Positions 1 to 8,574 of a stretch of 64,000 bases of DNA are shown piece after piece. The position numbers and the translations under genes were made by a program. Origin of the DNA: Candidatus Humimonas hydrogenitrophica (GTDB taxonomy: Bacteria > Gemmatimonadota > Gemmatimonadetes > Palauibacterales > Palauibacteraceae). The first letter of the stretch is position 1, and the number at the start of each line of letters is the position of its first letter. The stretch is from positions 1 through 64,000 of the forward strand of contig CANPVD010000097.1 in NCBI GenBank assembly GCA_947581615.1, read 5' to 3'. The notes under the pieces are model-generated. The model was given only the letters and a program-made list of their open reading frames with translations, ran no database searches and was not told the DNA's origin.

Positions 1-423
1 CTGCGCAGCGACCTGGCGCTGGACGCCCTCGAGCAGGCCCTCTACGAGCGCCAGGACGAAGCGACCGAGGCTCTCATTCATCATAGCGATCGGGGCGTCC
101 AGTACCTATCCATCCGCTACACCGAGCGGCTGGCCGAGGCCGGGATCGAGCCCTCGGTCGGCAGCCGCGGCGATTCCTACGACAACGCCCTGGCCGAGTC
201 CGTGATCGGCCTCTACAAGGCCGAGGTCATCCGGCGCCGCGGACCCTGGCGCTCGCGCGAGGACGTCGAGTTCGCCACCCTGGAATGGGTCTGGTGGCTG
301 GGCTACCATCGCCTCCTCGGACCCATCGGCTACGTGCCCCCGGTCGAATACGAGGAGGCGCACTACCGCGCTCAGGAGACTCCGACCGAACTCCTGAGAC
401 TCAACCCCACGGGTCTCCGATAA
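1..423 (+). CDS. IS3-family transposase (OrfB, integrase catalytic core), C-terminal part
   Basis: This frame is open from the first base and ends at TAA 421-423, giving 140 residues of the rve/integrase core. The second catalytic aspartate lies in HHSDRGVQY (about residues 27-35) and the catalytic glutamate in SYDNALAES (about residues 59-67), followed by a conserved FATLEWVWWLGYHR stretch and a Pro-rich end. These are the D and E of the DDE triad of IS3 OrfB proteins, which cut and join DNA during transposition. The N-terminal half and the first aspartate are outside the window. The gene looks intact as far as visible. Confidence 0.93.
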   Translation: MRSDLALDALEQALYERQDEATEALIHHSDRGVQYLSIRYTERLAEAGIEPSVGSRGDSYDNALAESVIGLYKAEVIRRRGPWRSREDVEFATLEWVWWLGYHRLLGPIGYVPPVEYEEAHYRAQETPTELLRLNPTGLR

Positions 424-438
424 ATCCGGGGCGGTTCA
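1..438 (+). mobile_element. IS3-family insertion sequence, right-hand part only
   Basis: The window opens inside an IS3-type element: the 3' half of its transposase is followed, 15 bases after the stop codon, by a sequence ending in GGGGCGGTTCA. Read on the other strand this is TGAACCGCCCC, the TG...CA type of terminus expected for IS3-family inverted repeats. I therefore place the right end at 438. The left end lies outside the window, so neither the target duplication nor the matching inverted repeat can be confirmed. Confidence 0.75.
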
Positions 439-899
439 CCGGTGTCCTGCGGCGCCTTGAGTTGCCCCTCGAAAAGAGAGATGGAGTCAACCAGCGACCG
501 ACCCCTGAACAGGTACACACCGTTAGCAGCCCGCCGTCCGGGGCTGGGCGGCAGTGTGCCTGCAACTGTCAGGCGCAACATTCTAAACTCGCGCTTCTCG
601 TATGCATCAGGGCTGCGGGTCAGGACAAGGACAAGCCGTCGGCTCGACGGCGATTGCCACGCGAGCCACTCCGGTAGGGGCGTCTTGCACTTCAACGCGG
701 TTGCTGGATCCAGCACCACGACGGCAGTGAGGAGCCGGGCGTGAGGGGACGTCGAATCCGCAGTCTGCGGGACAACAAGCCGACTGAGTTGACTGGGATC
801 AAAGCCGTCCTTTTCGGAATCGGGAGACCGGCACGCTGTCAGAATCAAAGTGAGTCCTGCGAGCGCCACCAGCACGAGAGTACGCTCGAAGAGACGCAT
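372..899 (-). CDS. small exported lipoprotein, 3' end replaced by IS sequence
   Basis: A 175-residue product starting at ATG 899, with a short hydrophobic signal and a lipobox ending LILTAC, so it should be lipidated at about Cys23. No domain is recognised. The gene runs into the right end of the IS3 element: the last roughly 21 residues (438 to 372) are antisense IS sequence. The native C-terminus is therefore missing and the tail RRPVGLSLRSSVGVS is an artefact of insertion. An AGGACA ribosome site lies about 10 bases before the ATG, and a TTGACA promoter lies upstream. It is either a truncated but expressed lipoprotein or a decaying gene. Confidence 0.6.
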   Translation of the reverse strand: MRLFERTLVLVALAGLTLILTACRSPDSEKDGFDPSQLSRLVVPQTADSTSPHARLLTAVVVLDPATALKCKTPLPEWLAWQSPSSRRLVLVLTRSPDAYEKREFRMLRLTVAGTLPPSPGRRAANGVYLFRGRSLVDSISLFEGQLKAPQDTGEPPRIYRRPVGLSLRSSVGVS

Positions 900-1241
900 G
901 GGATCTGTCCTGCATTGAGTTGCGTATCCCGATGAAGCGCTTCACAAATCGTATTTTGCTCGTACGAAAGTTTGCCGTGTTTGTCAAGACGATGGAGCCG
1001 TTCGTGTCGTCACCCTGGAGCCCGTGCAAGCCGCCGCCACGCCGGCCTCTGCTCTACCACGTTGCCGGCCGACGGGGCTCAGCGCATCGGGCCGGGCGAC
1101 ACCCAGTCCGCGACGTGGCCGCCTAACTTGCCTGACCGGGTCCCGCGCGTTTGTGTTGCGATGTCCTCTTGACGACGGCGTAGGCCGGAAGACCGGTCCG
1201 TGGCAGGCGCCTGCGAACAGCGCGTCCAGCCCGCCCGCGTG
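900..1241. other. non-coding stretch with an AT-rich promoter patch
   Basis: No convincing coding frame is present on either strand. Bases 930-990 are markedly AT-richer than the surroundings and hold the likely promoter of the lipoprotein gene on the minus strand. The rest (1000-1241) shows nothing I can name. Confidence 0.5.
959..987 (-). promoter_or_regulatory. candidate sigma70-type promoter of the truncated lipoprotein gene
   Basis: On the minus strand a perfect TTGACA (982-987) is followed after 17 bases by TACGAG (959-964). Spacing is ideal; the -10 box is only a partial match. Transcription would start about 55 bases before ATG 899. Confidence 0.5.
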
Positions 1242-1718
1242 TCAGTCCCTCAGGAGAGCCGGCGTGATGAACCACGCCAGGCGCCAGTGGCGGCCGTCGT
1301 CGGCGCTCACCAGCCGCAGCACGGCGCCGGTCGGCACCTCGACGACCTCGGCCTTCTCGTCACCGGTGAGCAGGAGCGACACCAGCCGCTCCACGTGCGG
1401 GAGGTGGCCGACGAGCAGCAGGGGCCCGTCGGATTCACGCTCCCTCACGGCCTCCAGCACGCCGGTGGGGTCGGCGAGCGGCACCAGGTCCGGGCGCTCC
1501 GCCAGGTGCGCGCCGCCCCCGATGGCGCCGGCCAGGAGATCGGCCGTCTCGCGGGCTCGCAGCTTGCTCGAGTACCAAACCTCGGCGACCTCCACGCCGG
1601 CCGCGGCCAGCGCGGCGCCCACCCTGCGGGCGTCGTCACGCCCCGCCTCCGTGAGCGGACGATCTCCTCCACGGCTCTCCTCGACGGCCTCGGCATGACG
1701 CGCCACGTACAGCTCCAT
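1242..1718 (-). CDS. sixA: SixA-like phosphohistidine phosphatase
   Basis: A 158-residue histidine phosphatase (phosphoglycerate-mutase superfamily). The catalytic RHA motif is at residues 7-9 (LYVARHAEAV), and the second catalytic histidine lies in LLLVGHLPHVE, near residue 104. Size and the short RHA form match SixA, which removes phosphate from histidine residues of phosphocarrier domains; this substrate is not proven here. The ATG at 1718 is preceded by GGAGGAG. It lies 46 bases downstream of aconitase on the same strand and is probably co-transcribed. Confidence 0.85.
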   Translation of the reverse strand: MELYVARHAEAVEESRGGDRPLTEAGRDDARRVGAALAAAGVEVAEVWYSSKLRARETADLLAGAIGGGAHLAERPDLVPLADPTGVLEAVRERESDGPLLLVGHLPHVERLVSLLLTGDEKAEVVEVPTGAVLRLVSADDGRHWRLAWFITPALLRD

Positions 1719-1764
1719 CCGCTTCTCCTCCCGGCGGGTCCGGCCCCGCGCTCGGTTCTGGTGG

Positions 1765-3738
1765 TCAGGCGGCGTGACCCGAGGTCAGCCGCTTCTTCAT
1801 CCAGGCGATCTGCCCCCCTTCGACCAGGAGCTCGATCTGTCGCTCCGACAGATCGTGGCGCGCCGCGTACGTCTCGCCCTTCGTGACGTTCCGGACCTCG
1901 ACCTGCGGACCCTCGCCCAGGGTCGTGTGCAGTCTCTCCACCCGCAGCACGTCCCCCTGCTCGATCCGGTCGTAGTCGTCGGGATCCTCGAAGGTGAGCG
2001 GCAGCACCCCGAAATTGACGAGGTTCTGCCAGTGGATGCGGGCGTATCCCTTCGCCAGGACCATGCGGAGCCCCAGGAAGCGCGGTGCCAGCGCTGCGTG
2101 TTCGCGGCTGGACCCCTGCCCGTAGTTGGACCCGCCGACCACGGCATGCCCCCCCTCGTCGCGGGTGTGCATGGCCTTCCGATAGTAGTTCGGGTCGACC
2201 ACGTCGAAGGCGAACTTCGCGATCTCCGGGATGTTGCTCCGGAAGGGCAGGACCTCGGCGCCGGCCCGGAGGATCTCGTCCGTCGAGATGTTGTCGGCGG
2301 CCTTGAAGTTCACCGGCAACTCCAGGGCGTCCGGGAGGCCCTCCAGCTCCGGCAGCGACACGATGTTGGGGCCCTTTCGGAGGGAGACCTTCCTGGACGC
2401 CTCGGGTGACGGCGGCGCCTGGAGCGACTCGGTGTTGAGAATGGGCTCCGCCGGATCCGAGACCCGCGGGTAGTCGAGCCCGAGCTCCCGTTCCAGCGTC
2501 CTCGGGTCCGTGATCACCCCCATGAGCGCCGAGGCCGCCGCCGTCTCGGGACTCACCAGGAAGACCCTGTCGTCCTTGGTGCCCGAGCGATCCGGGAAGT
2601 TCCGGGGCACCGTACGCAGGCTGCGCGTGTTCGTGGCCGGCGCCTGCCCCATGCCGATGCAGCCGTTGCACCCGGCCTGGTGGATGCGGGCCCCGGCGTG
2701 GATGAGCGAGAGCAGGTGGCCGTCCCGGTCCAGGTTCTCCAGGATCTGGCGGGAGGTCGGGTTCACATCGAACGACACGTCCGGGTGCACCTGCCGGCCC
2801 TTCACGATCTCGGCGGCCACGGCGAAGTCCCGGTAGCCGGGATTGGCCGAGGAGCCGATGTAGGCCTGGGAGATCTCCTGTCCCGCCAGCTCGGACACGG
2901 GCACGACGTTTCCCGGACTGGACGGCTTCGCGACCAGCGGCACGAGCTCCCCCAGATCGATCTCCTCGCGGACGTCGTAGTCTGCGTCCTCGTCGGCCAC
3001 CAGCTCGGTCCACGCGTCCTCGCGCCCCTGCGACGCCAGGAAGCGGCGCACCTCGTCGTCGGAGGGGAATACCGTGCTCGTGGCGCCGAGCTCCGTGCCC
3101 ATGTTGGCGATGACGTGCCGGTCCATGGCGGAGAGCGCGGCGAGGCCGGGACCGAAGTACTCGAGGATCCGACCCACGCCCCCGTCCACGTCGTGCCGGC
3201 GCAGCATCTCGAGGATCACGTCCTTGGCGCTCACCCAGGCCGGCAGCTCCCCCGTCAGCCGCACGCCCCAGATCTCCGGCATCTTCACGTAGTAGGGCTC
3301 GCCGGCGATGGCCATGGCCACGTCCATGCCGCCCGAGCCGATGGCCAGCATGCCGATGGCGCCGGCGGCCGGCGTGTGGCTGTCCGAGCCCACCATCGTC
3401 TTGCCCGGCGCCCCGAAGCGCTCCTGGTGCACCGGGTGGCTCACGCCGTTGCCGGGCCGGCTGTACCAGAGCCCGAACTTCCGGCAGGCACTCTGCAGGA
3501 AGACGTGGTCGTCGGGGTTCTTGTTGTCTTCCTGGATCAGGTTGTGGTCCACGTACTGGGCGGAGAGCTCGGTCCGGGCCCGCGCCAGGCCCATCGCTTC
3601 CAGCTCCAGCATGACCAGGGTACCGGTGGCGTCCTGCGTGAGGCTCTGGTCGATCCGGAGGCCGATCTCCTCGCCGGGCGCCATCTCCCCCTGCACGAGG
3701 TGCGACTCGATCAGCTTCTGCGCGACGTTCAGACCCAC
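1765..3738 (-). CDS. aconitate hydratase, Aquifex-type (657 residues)
   Basis: This is the short monomeric aconitase class, interconverting citrate and isocitrate in the TCA cycle. The N-terminal three-domain core includes MVGSDSHTP (116-123) and GSGGMDVAMA (134-143). The swivel domain carries GGSNYGQGSSREHAAL near residue 540. Two cluster cysteines are visible in AGCNGCIG (C357, C360). The usual first ligand motif IGSCTN is instead IGSSAN (294-299), with Ser297 where the cysteine normally sits. The start is GTG 3738 behind AGGGAG. The S9 peptidase gene lies 155 bases upstream on the same strand. Identity is firm; how the cluster is ligated is not. Confidence 0.92.
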   Translation of the reverse strand: MGLNVAQKLIESHLVQGEMAPGEEIGLRIDQSLTQDATGTLVMLELEAMGLARARTELSAQYVDHNLIQEDNKNPDDHVFLQSACRKFGLWYSRPGNGVSHPVHQERFGAPGKTMVGSDSHTPAAGAIGMLAIGSGGMDVAMAIAGEPYYVKMPEIWGVRLTGELPAWVSAKDVILEMLRRHDVDGGVGRILEYFGPGLAALSAMDRHVIANMGTELGATSTVFPSDDEVRRFLASQGREDAWTELVADEDADYDVREEIDLGELVPLVAKPSSPGNVVPVSELAGQEISQAYIGSSANPGYRDFAVAAEIVKGRQVHPDVSFDVNPTSRQILENLDRDGHLLSLIHAGARIHQAGCNGCIGMGQAPATNTRSLRTVPRNFPDRSGTKDDRVFLVSPETAAASALMGVITDPRTLERELGLDYPRVSDPAEPILNTESLQAPPSPEASRKVSLRKGPNIVSLPELEGLPDALELPVNFKAADNISTDEILRAGAEVLPFRSNIPEIAKFAFDVVDPNYYRKAMHTRDEGGHAVVGGSNYGQGSSREHAALAPRFLGLRMVLAKGYARIHWQNLVNFGVLPLTFEDPDDYDRIEQGDVLRVERLHTTLGEGPQVEVRNVTKGETYAARHDLSERQIELLVEGGQIAWMKKRLTSGHAA

Positions 3739-3893
3739 GGGCGTCTCCCTGTCCGGTCCCCACTCGGCGCCGGGGCCGGACGTCCCTCTTGGACGGCGGC
3801 CGCGGCGTGCCTGCCACCGCCCGACTCAGGCAAGGGCCATACCGACGGCCTCTGGCGGGGAGGGGCGGGCGGGGAGCGGGGAGGCGAGGACCC

Positions 3894-6035
3894 TCAGCGC
3901 CGGCCGCCCCCCGCGGCCGAGTCGGACGCCGCCTGATCCGTACTCTCCGTCGGGCGGCGGTCGGGCGCCGACCAGTGGCGCTGGCCGCGCACCCAGCGCT
4001 GGAACCAGCGCAGCTCCTCGACGATCCGGGTGCGCTGGTGGTGAGGCTCCCGGAAGCCGTGCGGCTCTCGCGGCATGCGCAGGAAGCGGTCGGGCACCCC
4101 GAAGTGACGGAGCGCGGCGTGGAAGTTCATGGACTGCATGGGCGTGTCCGTGCGATCCCGGTCGCCGTGGAACAGCAGCGTGGGCGTCTTGACGTTCTCC
4201 ATGTGCCAGAAGCTGGAGCGCTCGCGCCAGAAGGCGCCGTTGGACCAGGGATCTCCACCCAGGTACCAGCGCGCGACGTCGAAGTGGAAGCCCGGCCCAT
4301 ACTCGGCCGGCCAGTCGGTGACCATGGCCCCCAGGCTCGCGGCCTTGAAGCGGGTGGTCCGGGTCAGCGTCCACCCTCCCAGGATCCCCCCGTAGCTCCA
4401 TCCCTTGATGGCCAGTGAATCGGGGTGCGCGACGCCCTGGCGCACCATGGCGTCCACGCCGCTCATGAGGTCCTCGTAGTCCCCGCCGCCAATGTCGCGC
4501 ATGTTGCCACGTAGCCACGCGTCCCCGTAGCCTGACGATCCCCGGACGTTCGGCTGCAGGACCGCGTAGCCGTACGCCGCCAGCACCTGGGCGTCGGCGT
4601 CGAAGCCGCGTGTGAAGCTCCCCGCCGGCCCTCCATGCACCTCGAGCACGAGCGCTCCGGGAGCCTTCCAGCCCGATTCCTCGGGCGGGCGGTAGAGAAG
4701 CCCCTCCACGTCGCGACCGTCGGAGCTCTTCCAGCGGACCACATGGGGCCTCGCCAGGTCCTTCTGCTCGACGTCCACGTTGGAGCGGGTGAGGCGCTGC
4801 GGCCGGAAGGGCCGGATCGTGGCCACGTAGACATCGCCCGGCACGCCGGGCGTGCTGAGCTCGTAGGTCACCCGGGCGTGGTCCCGCGACCAGGACGGGG
4901 CTCCCACGACTCCCTCGAGCCGGCTCACCTGCCGGACCCGGCCCGAACGAGGGTCCAGGTGGTACAGGTCGGCCGTGGTCCGAACCTGCGCGGAGAAGTC
5001 GATCGTTCCGTCGGGGGCCCAGCCGTAGTCACCGATCGCGCCAGCGAAGTCCGGGGCGAGCTGCCGCACCGAGTCCGTGGCCAGCTGCAGGGCGTACAGG
5101 TTGCCCTGATCCAGCGTCCACGTGGCCGTGTCGGGGGCCATCCAGGTGAGGGTGCCCCCGTCCGGAGACCAACCCGGATCCGACTCGGGAGCCTGGTCGT
5201 GCGTGATCCGCCGGATCTCCCCGTCCCCGGCGTCCACCAGCGCGATCTCGGACCGGTACGCGTCGTTCCGATGGTCCTCGGTCCGGTAGGCGAACGCCAC
5301 GTGCCGGCCGTCGGGGGCGACGGCCATCTGGTCGATGATGCGATGTCCCGTGGTCAGGGGATGCTCGGTCGCGGAGTCCGGGTCCGCCTCGATCCGCCAC
5401 AGGTTGGACCAGCGTCCCCGGCGCTGCCCGTTCGGGCCCTCGTCGACGAACACCGCGTCGTAACCCGCCTGCAACGAATCCCGGGCCGCGCGGGTCAGGC
5501 TGTCCGCGGCCACGAAATAGAGGACGCCAGAGTCCGGACCCCAGGCGTAGCGCTGGATCGAGGTGGCGTGGTGGGTCAACTGGCGTGCCTCGCCCCCGTC
5601 CGAACGGATGAGGAACAGCTGCCGCCCGCCTTGGTCGTCCTCGTCGTCGCCGGAGACGTCCTGATCCGTGCTGCGCAAGAACGCGATCCAGCGGCCGTCT
5701 GGCGACCAGCGCGGATCTCCGTCGCCCTCCTGCGACGTGAAAGGCCTGGGGTCGGTGCCGTCGGCCCGCACCAGCCACAGGTGGCTGTCCCGCTCGTTGT
5801 CGTTCCAGTCCAGCGTCTGTCGGGTATACAGCACCCGGGTCCCGTCGGGCGAGATGCGGGGGTCGGTGACGCGGACGAGGTCGATGGCGTCATCGATCGT
5901 GAAGAGGTCACCCTCGACCGCGGCCGTGCCCCGGTCCGCGGATTGCTGCGCCGCGACGGGAGAGACCATGAGCAGGACCGCGAGGGCCAGGCTGGGACCC
6001 GGCAGCGCCGGGACCCGGAAGGTCGGTCGGATCAT
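3894..6035 (-). CDS. exported S9-family prolyl oligopeptidase-like peptidase
   Basis: The 713-residue product has an N-terminal signal peptide (to about residue 30, ending SPVAAQQ), a TolB/WD40-like propeller with repeated WSPDG motifs (roughly 50-400), and a C-terminal alpha/beta hydrolase domain. The nucleophile is Ser547 in GWSYGG; the acid is probably in HGDRDRTD near 625 and the histidine in REPHGF near 659. Such enzymes are dipeptidyl- or acylaminoacyl-peptidases acting in the periplasm on short peptides. The ATG at 6035 follows GGAG. The aconitase gene follows on the same strand, but the functions look unrelated. Confidence 0.93.
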   Translation of the reverse strand: MIRPTFRVPALPGPSLALAVLLMVSPVAAQQSADRGTAAVEGDLFTIDDAIDLVRVTDPRISPDGTRVLYTRQTLDWNDNERDSHLWLVRADGTDPRPFTSQEGDGDPRWSPDGRWIAFLRSTDQDVSGDDEDDQGGRQLFLIRSDGGEARQLTHHATSIQRYAWGPDSGVLYFVAADSLTRAARDSLQAGYDAVFVDEGPNGQRRGRWSNLWRIEADPDSATEHPLTTGHRIIDQMAVAPDGRHVAFAYRTEDHRNDAYRSEIALVDAGDGEIRRITHDQAPESDPGWSPDGGTLTWMAPDTATWTLDQGNLYALQLATDSVRQLAPDFAGAIGDYGWAPDGTIDFSAQVRTTADLYHLDPRSGRVRQVSRLEGVVGAPSWSRDHARVTYELSTPGVPGDVYVATIRPFRPQRLTRSNVDVEQKDLARPHVVRWKSSDGRDVEGLLYRPPEESGWKAPGALVLEVHGGPAGSFTRGFDADAQVLAAYGYAVLQPNVRGSSGYGDAWLRGNMRDIGGGDYEDLMSGVDAMVRQGVAHPDSLAIKGWSYGGILGGWTLTRTTRFKAASLGAMVTDWPAEYGPGFHFDVARWYLGGDPWSNGAFWRERSSFWHMENVKTPTLLFHGDRDRTDTPMQSMNFHAALRHFGVPDRFLRMPREPHGFREPHHQRTRIVEELRWFQRWVRGQRHWSAPDRRPTESTDQAASDSAAGGGRR

Positions 6036-6295
6036 GGAGGCTCCGTGAGCGTCGGGTGCCCGGTACGTTCCGGCCCGAGCGTGCAGCCGGGGTGGCTGCA
6101 GGATAGGAATCGAGACGGGCCGCTCGCAACCGCCTCCCCGCCGGGAGCGGGGAGACCGCCCACGGAACCAGGCATGGAAGCGGCACGACGGCCCGCCGCT
6201 TGCCGGAGCATCGGGAGACGGGGTAACCTTCGAAGGTCCCGCGCCCGTCGCCCCCGCAGGTCGAAACGCCGTAGGACGAACTTCAAGAGGAGCTC

Positions 6296-6829
6296 ATGAC
6301 ACCTGTATTCGAGGGACTGTCGCGGAAGGGAGCCGACTCTCCGTCCGCCCCGGAATCACGCCCCACCTCGGCCACGCCCAGCGTGATCGGAGGCGGGATG
6401 GAGCTCGAGGGTCAGCTCACGGCGCGGGGCGACCTGCGCATCGAAGGACGAGTCAAAGGGTCCATCCGGACCCAGGGCGAGGTCGTCGTGGCCCGGGAAG
6501 GAGTCGTGGACGGAGACATTGAGGCGGCGGAGATCCACGTCGGGGGCCGGGTGAGCGGCACCGTGATCGCGACGGGAGCGGCTCGCTTCATGGAGGGCTG
6601 CCGGGTGGACGCGGAGGTTCGCGCCCCGGTCGTGTCCATCGAGGAGGGAGGCACCGTCAACGGCCGCCTGGTGATGGAGACTCGCTCCTCGGGCGGGTCC
6701 TCCTCGTCGGGGTCCTCCGCGGGCGGCGCCTCGTCGAAGTCGGGTTCGGGATCGGAGAAGTCATCCTCGGGTGGCAGCTCCTCCGAGAGCGGTGCGTCGG
6801 GCAAGTCCGGAGGCGGCAAGTCGAGCTGA
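6296..6829 (+). CDS. bactofilin (polymer-forming cytoskeletal protein)
   Basis: A 177-residue bactofilin. The central beta-helix (about 30-128) is made of short repeats such as GDLRIEGRVKGSI and GVVDGDIEAAEIHVGGRVSGTV, the DUF583 pattern, flanked by a disordered N-terminus and a Ser/Gly-rich tail (about 130-177). Bactofilins self-assemble without nucleotide into filaments that organise cell shape or envelope processes. The ATG at 6296 has AGGAG six bases upstream. No peptidase partner gene is adjacent. The poly-Ser/Gly tail is longer than usual. Confidence 0.93.
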   Translation: MTPVFEGLSRKGADSPSAPESRPTSATPSVIGGGMELEGQLTARGDLRIEGRVKGSIRTQGEVVVAREGVVDGDIEAAEIHVGGRVSGTVIATGAARFMEGCRVDAEVRAPVVSIEEGGTVNGRLVMETRSSGGSSSSGSSAGGASSKSGSGSEKSSSGGSSSESGASGKSGGGKSS

Positions 6830-6871
6830 TCGGCGGCCGGGCCGGGCTCGCTCCTACCCACTCCACGTACA

Positions 6872-6914
6872 GCGGCCGCACGACGGACCTCCCCGGGTCT
6901 CGTCGTGCGGCCGC
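6872..6914. terminator. bidirectional hairpin between convergent genes
   Basis: A perfect 14-bp inverted repeat (6872-6885 with 6901-6914), with a further inner 4-bp pairing in the 15-base loop. It lies between bactofilin and the convergent beta-barrel gene. No T-run follows, so rho-independent action is only inferred. Confidence 0.6.
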
Positions 6915-6995
6915 CATCGTTGCCCTACCCGCCCGTCGGCGCTCGCCCGATCCGACGGTCGGCGCCGACGAGCCGGGCTTCGGGGCCCCCGTACC

Positions 6996-7631
6996 CTAGG
7001 GGAAGTGAACCTGGATTCCGCCCCACAACGGCAGGGTCCAGGAAGTGCTCGTCCCCAGGGGCTGGAGATCGGGGCTCCCGTTCACACGCTGGAACAGATC
7101 GTCACCGTTGGTGAACGCGAGATTGAGCTGCGCCCCGCCGAACAGGTCGACCTGAGGACTGACCGGAAAGAGCAGCCGGGCTCCGCCCGTCAGGCTGAAG
7201 TAGGTGTGGGACGGCCCCGAACCCGAGAAATCGAGCGTGGTTGCGCCAAGGCCCCCGTTCACGGTGAACTTCACGTTCCCCGACACGGGCGGAGCCAGGT
7301 TCGTCTCGAGCCCTACCGTGTAATGCCACAGGTTGAGGCTGCGGAAGTCCTGGGCCGCCGGGATCGAGCTCCCGTTCAGGGCCTCCAGTCCCCAATCACC
7401 CCGGACCGCGAATCGCGGATTGAACCAGTAGGCGCCCCCGAGGTCGGCCGCCAGGCCGATGTCCTCCAGCTTGCCGATCCCGCCGAACGGGAGAGCCAGA
7501 CCCAGCCGGCCATCCACTTCGAAGCTGGGTTCGAAGGGGCTCTGCGCGCGGACCGGGGTGGCCCCCGCCGCCAGCAGCACGATCACGGCCAGGGCGGCCG
7601 TCCACCCCCCCATCACACGAGCCTTGTTCAT
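6996..7631 (-). CDS. outer-membrane beta-barrel protein
   Basis: A 211-residue exported protein: signal peptide ending about residue 29 (GATPVRAQ), then alternating aromatic/glycine strands typical of an eight-stranded barrel, ending in VHFP with a C-terminal aromatic strand. It is clearly related to the next gene at 7773-8402: both carry NLWHY/KLWHY followed by a GLE strand, and a conserved GATTxxF segment. No enzymatic motif is seen. The ATG is preceded by AAGGAGG. It probably resides in the outer membrane as a small OmpA/OmpX-like barrel of unknown role. Confidence 0.8.
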   Translation of the reverse strand: MNKARVMGGWTAALAVIVLLAAGATPVRAQSPFEPSFEVDGRLGLALPFGGIGKLEDIGLAADLGGAYWFNPRFAVRGDWGLEALNGSSIPAAQDFRSLNLWHYTVGLETNLAPPVSGNVKFTVNGGLGATTLDFSGSGPSHTYFSLTGGARLLFPVSPQVDLFGGAQLNLAFTNGDDLFQRVNGSPDLQPLGTSTSWTLPLWGGIQVHFP

Positions 7632-7772
7632 GCATCCTCCTTAAGGGCCATCTCTCGCTTTCGTCTCGAGCGCCGGTCCCGCAACGAGCGGGGCGACGGT
7701 TACGTTCCCATGGACGAACGGACCCGCCTCCGCGTCACGTACCCCGCGTCACTCCTCGCCCACAAGATCCAC

Positions 7773-8402
7773 TCACGGCAGGTGCAGCGCCACGCCCGCC
7801 TGCACGGGGAACGACCAGGCACGGTCACCGATGGGCGACGTCTGGCCCAGGGCCGCGAAATCCTCGGGACTGGTGAACATGAGGTACGCTCGCCCCTGGA
7901 CGAACACGTCGAGAAGCGGCATGGGGCTGTAACCGGCCCGCACGAAGCCGCTCGTGGTCAGATACGTCTTGGAGCTGGCGCTCTGGTCGAACTTCCAGGT
8001 GGTCGCCCCGACCCCGACTCCGGCCGACACCCGCCACGGGATGACGATCGGCCTGAGGAGCTCGAGCTCGAGCCCGGCGCCGTAGTGCCACAGCTTCAGG
8101 TCGTCGTAGGACGTGAGGGTGTTCGGGACCGTCGCGCCCAGCAGCGTCTCGAGATCGGCGTCGGCCCGCAGCCGGAGCCGATTGGCCACCCGGTAGGAGA
8201 CGCCGACACCGGCGGAGAAGCCCGGGTCCTCGACGTTGGCCAGGTCCCCCCCGGGAATTCCGATCCCGGCCCGCCCCTCGACCGAGAGATTGCGGGCCAC
8301 CCCGATGGCGGTGCCGACCTGGGCCCGCCCGGCGAGGGGCAGGGCGAGCAGCAGAGTGGCCGCCCCGAGCGCGGCGTGGAGCGTCGAACCACGACGAGAC
8401 AT
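7773..8402 (-). CDS. outer-membrane beta-barrel protein, paralogue of its neighbour
   Basis: A 209-residue protein starting at ATG 8402 behind AGGAGG, with a signal peptide to about residue 27 (PLAGRAQ) and a barrel-like pattern ending VALHLP. It shares DDLKLWHYGAGLELEL and the VGATTWKF strand with the product of 6996-7631, so the pair probably arose by tandem duplication. A longer frame extends upstream to 8543, but the ribosome site and signal peptide favour 8402. Function is unknown. Confidence 0.8.
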   Translation of the reverse strand: MSRRGSTLHAALGAATLLLALPLAGRAQVGTAIGVARNLSVEGRAGIGIPGGDLANVEDPGFSAGVGVSYRVANRLRLRADADLETLLGATVPNTLTSYDDLKLWHYGAGLELELLRPIVIPWRVSAGVGVGATTWKFDQSASSKTYLTTSGFVRAGYSPMPLLDVFVQGRAYLMFTSPEDFAALGQTSPIGDRAWSFPVQAGVALHLP

Positions 8403-8574
8403 TGTGTCCTCCTGGTCCATGCGGGCAGAGTCGCCGGAAGTCATCCGCAGCGGTGCGCACCGTGCGGCTGGGAGAGGTGACTTGGCCCTCGGCGGAGCGC
8501 GTCGGGCATGTGACCTGGCCGTTGCAAGATGCGGTCCCGACATCCCGGGTCCACCGCTCGGGCCCGGGTCGGGA

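Noticed and set aside
1115-1190. GCCTAAC at 1121 followed 60 bases later by GTAGGCC, suggestive of an integron attC site
   Set aside because: The right-hand core lacks GTT, and the inner L-box sequences are not complementary, so the folded attC structure cannot form.
1445-3817. 790-codon open frame antisense to and overlapping aconitase
   Set aside because: Arg/Gly/Pro-rich shadow frame of high-GC coding sequence; aconitase is beyond doubt.
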